A stretch of DNA of 64,000 nucleotides from Vibrio bivalvicida. Its GTDB lineage: Bacteria; Pseudomonadota; Gammaproteobacteria; Enterobacterales; Vibrionaceae. Each line of letters begins with the position of its first letter. Position 1 is the stretch's first letter. A program made the translations under genes and the position numbers. The DNA lies in assembly GCF_001399455.2 (NCBI RefSeq), contig NZ_LLEI02000090.1, forward strand, positions 1 through 64,000. Direction: 5' to 3'. The notes beneath the pieces are model-generated. The model ran no database searches. It saw only the letters and a list, made by a program, of their open reading frames with translations, and was not told where the DNA came from. Shown here in pieces: positions 60,585 to 64,000 of this stretch.

Positions 60585-61846
60585 TTGAATGTCACCCTTT
60601 CTGGTAGTGGCTTAGTCGCTTCGTTCTTACTGTAGAAGTACAGCAGTACGAAGAACATGAAGTAAGCTACGCTAAAGATCTGAGCTAGTAGCGTGTATGT
60701 TGGTGTTGCGGGTAGCGCACCAAGAATACCTAACGCGATAAAGCTAATCGTAAACTGGATGATATTGAATAAATGGAACTTACTGCGGTAGCGGTAAGAA
60801 CGTACACGACAACGGTCTAACCATGGTAGAACAAATAGAACCGCAATCGATGCCCCCATAGCGATGACACCTATAAGCTTGTCCGGAACCGCACGAAGAA
60901 TCGCGTAGAACGGAGTAAAGTACCATACAGGAGCGATGTGCTCAGGTGTTTTCAATGGATTTGCAGCTTCAAAGTTAGGCGGCTCAAGGAAGTATCCGCC
61001 CATCTCCGGGTTAAAGAACAGCACGTAACAGAAGAAGAATAGGAAACCTGCAACACCTACCATATCTTTCACAGTCCCGTACGGGTGGAAAGGAATAGAG
61101 TCAATGATGTCGTACTTCTTAGTGTAATCCTTGTGGAATGGGAACTGAGTCTGGTAGTCGTCGCCCATTGTCCCTTTAGGAAGCTTAGTTTCGATACCAT
61201 CTGGGTTATTTGAACCCACTTCGTGTAGTGCTAGTACGTGAAGAACGATCAGCAGCAGCAACACGATAGGAAGAGCAATGACGTGTAGTGCAAAGAAGCG
61301 GTTTAGCGTAGCACCAGAAATAACGTAGTCACCACGAATCCATAGCGTTAGGTCATCACCAATAACAGGAATCGCACCAAATAGGGAAATGATTACCTGA
61401 GCACCCCAGTAAGACATCTGTCCCCAAGGTAATAGGTAACCCATAAATGCTTCTGCCATCAACACTAAGAAGATAAGCATACCGAAGATCCACAGTAGCT
61501 CGCGAGGCTTCTGGTATGAACCGTAGATTAGGCCGCGGAACATATGTAGGTAAACAACAACGAAGAAGGCTGACGCACCTGTAGAGTGCATATAACGCAG
61601 CAACCAACCGTATTCAACATCACGCATGATGTATTCGATTGAGGCGAAGGCTCCGTCGCCAGATGGGACGTAGTTCATTGTTAACCAGATACCCGTCAGG
61701 ATTTGGTTAACCAAGACAAGCATCGCTAGCGAGCCAAATAGATACCAGAAGTTAAAGTTCTTTGGCATCGGGTACTCAGAAAGGTGCTTCTTGTACGCAT
61801 TCATTGCGGGTATGCGTTTTTCTACCCAATCAAGTAGAGCTTGCAT
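60581..61846 (-). CDS. petB: Cytochrome b of the bc1 complex
   Basis: Membrane subunit holding haems bL and bH and both quinone sites. 421 residues, about eight to nine helices; haem-ligand helices include LRYMHSTGASAFFVVVYLHM and FFALHVIALPIVLLLLIVLHV, and GYLLPWGQMSYWGAQVI is present. The Qo motif, usually PEWY, reads PVWY here (IAPVWYFTPFYAIL). It starts at the last base of petA (TAATG). Confidence 0.97.
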   Translation of the reverse strand: MQALLDWVEKRIPAMNAYKKHLSEYPMPKNFNFWYLFGSLAMLVLVNQILTGIWLTMNYVPSGDGAFASIEYIMRDVEYGWLLRYMHSTGASAFFVVVYLHMFRGLIYGSYQKPRELLWIFGMLIFLVLMAEAFMGYLLPWGQMSYWGAQVIISLFGAIPVIGDDLTLWIRGDYVISGATLNRFFALHVIALPIVLLLLIVLHVLALHEVGSNNPDGIETKLPKGTMGDDYQTQFPFHKDYTKKYDIIDSIPFHPYGTVKDMVGVAGFLFFFCYVLFFNPEMGGYFLEPPNFEAANPLKTPEHIAPVWYFTPFYAILRAVPDKLIGVIAMGASIAVLFVLPWLDRCRVRSYRYRSKFHLFNIIQFTISFIALGILGALPATPTYTLLAQIFSVAYFMFFVLLYFYSKNEATKPLPERVTFK

Positions 61847-62439
61847 TATGCCTCCCCTTCTTCGTCAACACCGATCATAATCTTGGTATCACTTAAGTAT
61901 TGGTGTTTTGGAACAACTAGGTTTAATGGCGCTGGTACGCCTTGGAAAACACGGCCTGCCATGTCGAACTTAGAACCGTGACACGGACAGAAGAAACCTG
62001 ATTTAACACCCTGAACTTGCTCATTAAAACTGTCAGGCAAATACGTTGGAGAACAACCAAGGTGTGTACAGATACCTACCGCAACAAAATACTCTGGCTT
62101 AATTGAGCGATAAGCATTCTGAGCATAAGTTGGTTGTTGTTCTTCTGCTGAAGATGGGTCGCGTAGCTGACCATCGATAGCTTTTAATCCTTCGACTACA
62201 GACTGTGCACGGCGGACAACCCATACAGGTTTACCACGCCATTCAACACGTACCATTTGCCCTTCTTCAAGTTTACCGATATCAACTTCAACAGGGGCAC
62301 CTGCAGCTTTGGCTTTTTCACTTGGGTTCCAAGATTTAATAAAAGGAACGGCGACAGCAGCGGCTCCTAGACCACCCACAACAGCTGTTGTAGCGGTTAA
62401 GAAACGTCTGCGACCGTTATTTAAAGGCGCATTGCTCAT
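61846..62439 (-). CDS. petA: Rieske iron-sulfur subunit of the bc1 complex
   Basis: 2Fe-2S protein taking electrons from ubiquinol at the Qo site. I start at the ATG of MSNAPLNNGRRRFL (197 residues), nine bases after GGGAGA; upstream extension is discarded. Twin-arginine-type RRRFLT precedes the membrane helix, and the cluster ligands lie in CTHLGCSP and CPCHGSKFD. First gene of petABC. Confidence 0.97.
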   Translation of the reverse strand: MSNAPLNNGRRRFLTATTAVVGGLGAAAVAVPFIKSWNPSEKAKAAGAPVEVDIGKLEEGQMVRVEWRGKPVWVVRRAQSVVEGLKAIDGQLRDPSSAEEQQPTYAQNAYRSIKPEYFVAVGICTHLGCSPTYLPDSFNEQVQGVKSGFFCPCHGSKFDMAGRVFQGVPAPLNLVVPKHQYLSDTKIMIGVDEEGEA

Positions 62440-62689
62440 CCAAACATTCTCCCATTTGCTCCTTGTGGATTTATTGTTATTCCGCTTAAAGAGCATGGCT
62501 AACAAAATACGAATTTAGTTGTATTTATTTGATGGCAAATGATAAATAAAACCCTACTTTTTGACAAGATAAAGCTACCTTTTTGTAACATTTGTGAAGC
62601 GAATCGCCTGTTAGGTCACAAAAGGAAGAGAAGTAATATAAATCAAATGATAAGTGACGCTAGGAAAGGAATTTTTTAACGAATAAAAA

Positions 62690-62720
62690 CAAAAAAGCCT
62701 GGCAAGAAGCCAGGCTTTTG
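62690..62720 (-). terminator. rplM-rpsI terminator
   Basis: AGCCTGGC / GCCAGGCT stem with a short loop, followed on the minus strand by T6 and GTTTTTA. About 50 bp after the rpsI stop. Confidence 0.9.
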
Positions 62721-62769
62721 GTACCACATTCCAATGTAAACATTGGAAGCGAATCTTTTCGAAAAAAGA

Positions 62770-63162
62770 TTAACGCTTAGAGAACTGTGGACGACGACGT
62801 GCTTTACGTAGACCAACTTTCTTACGTTCAACGCAACGAGCGTCACGAGTAACGTAACCCGCAGCACGTAGAGTAGGACGTAGAGACTCATCGTATTCCA
62901 TTAGAGCGCGAGTGATACCGTGACGGATAGCACCTGCTTGACCAGAAATACCGCCACCTTTAACAGTAACGTATAGGTCTAGTTTCTCAGTTAGTTCAAC
63001 TAGCTCTAGAGGCTGTTTAACAACCATGCGAGAAGTTGGACGACCGAAGTACTCATCAAGGCTACGCTTGTTGATTACGATGTTGCCGCTGCCTGGTTTA
63101 ACAAAAACACGTGCAGCTGAGCTTTTGCGACGGCCAGTACCGTAGTATTGATTATCTGCCAT
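62770..63162 (-). CDS. rpsI: 30S ribosomal protein S9
   Basis: 130-residue small-subunit protein; the C-terminal basic tail GLRKARRRPQFSKR reaches the P-site tRNA. The start MADNQYYGTGRRKSSAARVF and GGGISGQAGAIRHGI are typical. Fifteen bp after rplM in the conserved rplM-rpsI operon. Confidence 0.98.
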   Translation of the reverse strand: MADNQYYGTGRRKSSAARVFVKPGSGNIVINKRSLDEYFGRPTSRMVVKQPLELVELTEKLDLYVTVKGGGISGQAGAIRHGITRALMEYDESLRPTLRAAGYVTRDARCVERKKVGLRKARRRPQFSKR

Positions 63163-63177
63163 TTTCGAAATCCCCGA

Positions 63178-63606
63178 TTAGATGTCTAGTACTTGAGGTT
63201 GTTGAGCAACATGGTTGTGCTCAGCGCCAGCGTAAACTTTCAGCTTACGGTACATAGCACGGCCAAGAGGACCACGTGGTAGCATACCTTTAACTGCTAG
63301 CTCAAGAGCCATCTCTGGCTTGCGATCAATTAGCTTCTCGAAGCTGATTGATTTTAGGCCGCCAGGGAATTCAGTGTGACGGTAGTAAATCTTACCTTTT
63401 GCTTTGTTACCAGTTACAGTAACTTTCTCCGCGTTAACAACGATGATGTAATCACCAGTGTCACAGTGTGGAGTGTATTCAGCTTTGTGTTTGCCACGTA
63501 GGCGAGATGCAATTTCACTTGCTAGACGGCCAAGAGTTTTACCTTCAGCGTCTACAACGTACCAGTCGCGTTTTACAGTTTCTGGTTTAGCAACGAAAGT
63601 TTTCAT
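63178..63606 (-). CDS. rplM: 50S ribosomal protein L13
   Basis: 142-residue large-subunit assembly protein. Start at MKTFVAKPETVKRDW, the family N terminus; a longer in-frame opening is leader sequence. Motifs: DAEGKTLGRLASEIA, KAEYTPHCDTGDYIIV and GMLPRGPLGRAMYRKLKVY. The ribosome-binding site is weak, and a stem-loop GGAGC-TTTC-GCTCC lies about 45 bp upstream. In E. coli L13 represses its own operon through the leader, so this may be the target. Confidence 0.97.
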   Translation of the reverse strand: MKTFVAKPETVKRDWYVVDAEGKTLGRLASEIASRLRGKHKAEYTPHCDTGDYIIVVNAEKVTVTGNKAKGKIYYRHTEFPGGLKSISFEKLIDRKPEMALELAVKGMLPRGPLGRAMYRKLKVYAGAEHNHVAQQPQVLDI

Positions 63607-63644
63607 GCTAATAATAACCCGTTCAATAATTAAATTTACACTTA

Positions 63645-63660
63645 AGGAGCTTTCGCTCCC
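63645..63660 (-). promoter_or_regulatory. Stem-loop in the rplM leader
   Basis: AGGAGC-TTTC-GCTCC hairpin 40-55 bp before the rplM start. Possible part of the L13 autoregulatory leader; it is only a short element, so the assignment is tentative. Confidence 0.35.
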
Positions 63661-63851
63661 ACTGACTAAGAGTCCAGTTAACACCCCTTCGAGTGATTGG
63701 CACTCTCGACCCGCTATGTCGAAATACCTTCGATAATAAGGTCTGCAGTAACGGTGGGTCGCAGGATTATAGAGAAGTCAGTAGAAAAAATCACCTCTTT
63801 TCGTGTGAAAACTTCATTTTTTTTCAATTATGCACACTTCGCTCTAACCAG

Positions 63852-64000
63852 CTATGCTAAATGCTCTTTGGCCAAGTAATCATGGCTTTGCATTTCTATC
63901 AAACGCGACTGACAGCGCTTAAATTCAAACTCAAGCTGACCACCTGCATAAAGTGCTTCCAGCGGTACTTCCGCAGAGATAATCAGTTTGACATGACGCT
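63852..64000 (-). CDS. zapE: Cell division ATPase ZapE, C-terminal end (partial)
   Basis: The last 49 codons of a minus-strand gene running off the right edge: RHVKLIISAEVPLEALYAGG, then QLEFEFKRCQSRLIEMQSHD and YLAKEHLA-stop. This is the C terminus of ZapE (YhcM), an AAA+-type P-loop ATPase acting at the Z-ring under stress, usually found next to rplM in gammaproteobacteria. Confidence 0.9.
   Translation of the reverse strand, partial: RHVKLIISAEVPLEALYAGGQLEFEFKRCQSRLIEMQSHDYLAKEHLA

Overview
This is a chromosomal segment of a marine gammaproteobacterium, almost certainly a Vibrio (Vibrionaceae, large chromosome). The evidence is the division/cell-wall cluster next to lpxC-secA-mutT-dapB-carAB; the deo operon next to nupC; ung, nfo and grcA in the order I remember from V. 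cholerae; ERIC-type intergenic repeats; and Vibrio-type small proteins (DUF3545, DUF5363, an XapX-like protein). Genus-level placement is an inference from gene order and protein similarity that I recognise; no search was run.

Layout. (1) 1-14.5 kb is ordinary core genome, mostly on the minus strand: the nucleoside catabolic operon deoC-deoA-deoB-deoD with an XapX-like protein and the nucleoside importer nupC upstream; a TatD nuclease with a coupled small protein; yaaA; a Na+/alanine-type symporter; a DUF3545 protein; a hemerythrin-like protein; ung; nfo; and grcA, whose promoter carries two FNR-like sites. (2) 14.6-25.2 kb is an accessory island. It holds a chimeric gene (first half of an IS6-family transposase fused in frame to a TetR regulator), a DAHP synthase, PhzD, PhzE, a 14-TM MFS exporter and a 1132-residue carboxylic acid reductase (adenylation, carrier and reductase domains). 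The divergent promoter between the DAHP synthase and phzD has a perfect CRP site and a long inverted repeat. (3) 25.2-36.9 kb returns to core genes: LysR regulator, TSUP permease, carAB, dapB, mutT, secA, dciA. (4) 37-53.5 kb is the dcw cluster on the minus strand, rsmH-ftsL-ftsI-murE-murF-mraY-murD-ftsW-murG-murC-ftsQ-ftsA-ftsZ-lpxC, with neither mraZ nor ddl in the usual places. (5) 53.6-64 kb holds rnpB with an enlarged P3 region, rsmI, then lpoA-yraN-diaA-dolP on the plus strand, and sspAB, petABC, rplM-rpsI and the 3' end of zapE on the minus strand.

How the island may work. The DAHP synthase raises shikimate flux. PhzE converts chorismate to 2-amino-2-deoxyisochorismate (ADIC), and PhzD hydrolyses it to trans-2,3-dihydro-3-hydroxyanthranilate (DHHA). 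No phzF, phzA/B or phzG is present, so the phenazine route is not completed here. Instead, a carboxylic acid reductase follows, which suggests that DHHA or a derived aminobenzoate is reduced to an aldehyde (or alcohol) and exported by the MFS pump. The product is unknown to me. This island, with its transposase-TetR regulator, is the strongest candidate for an undescribed system in the window.
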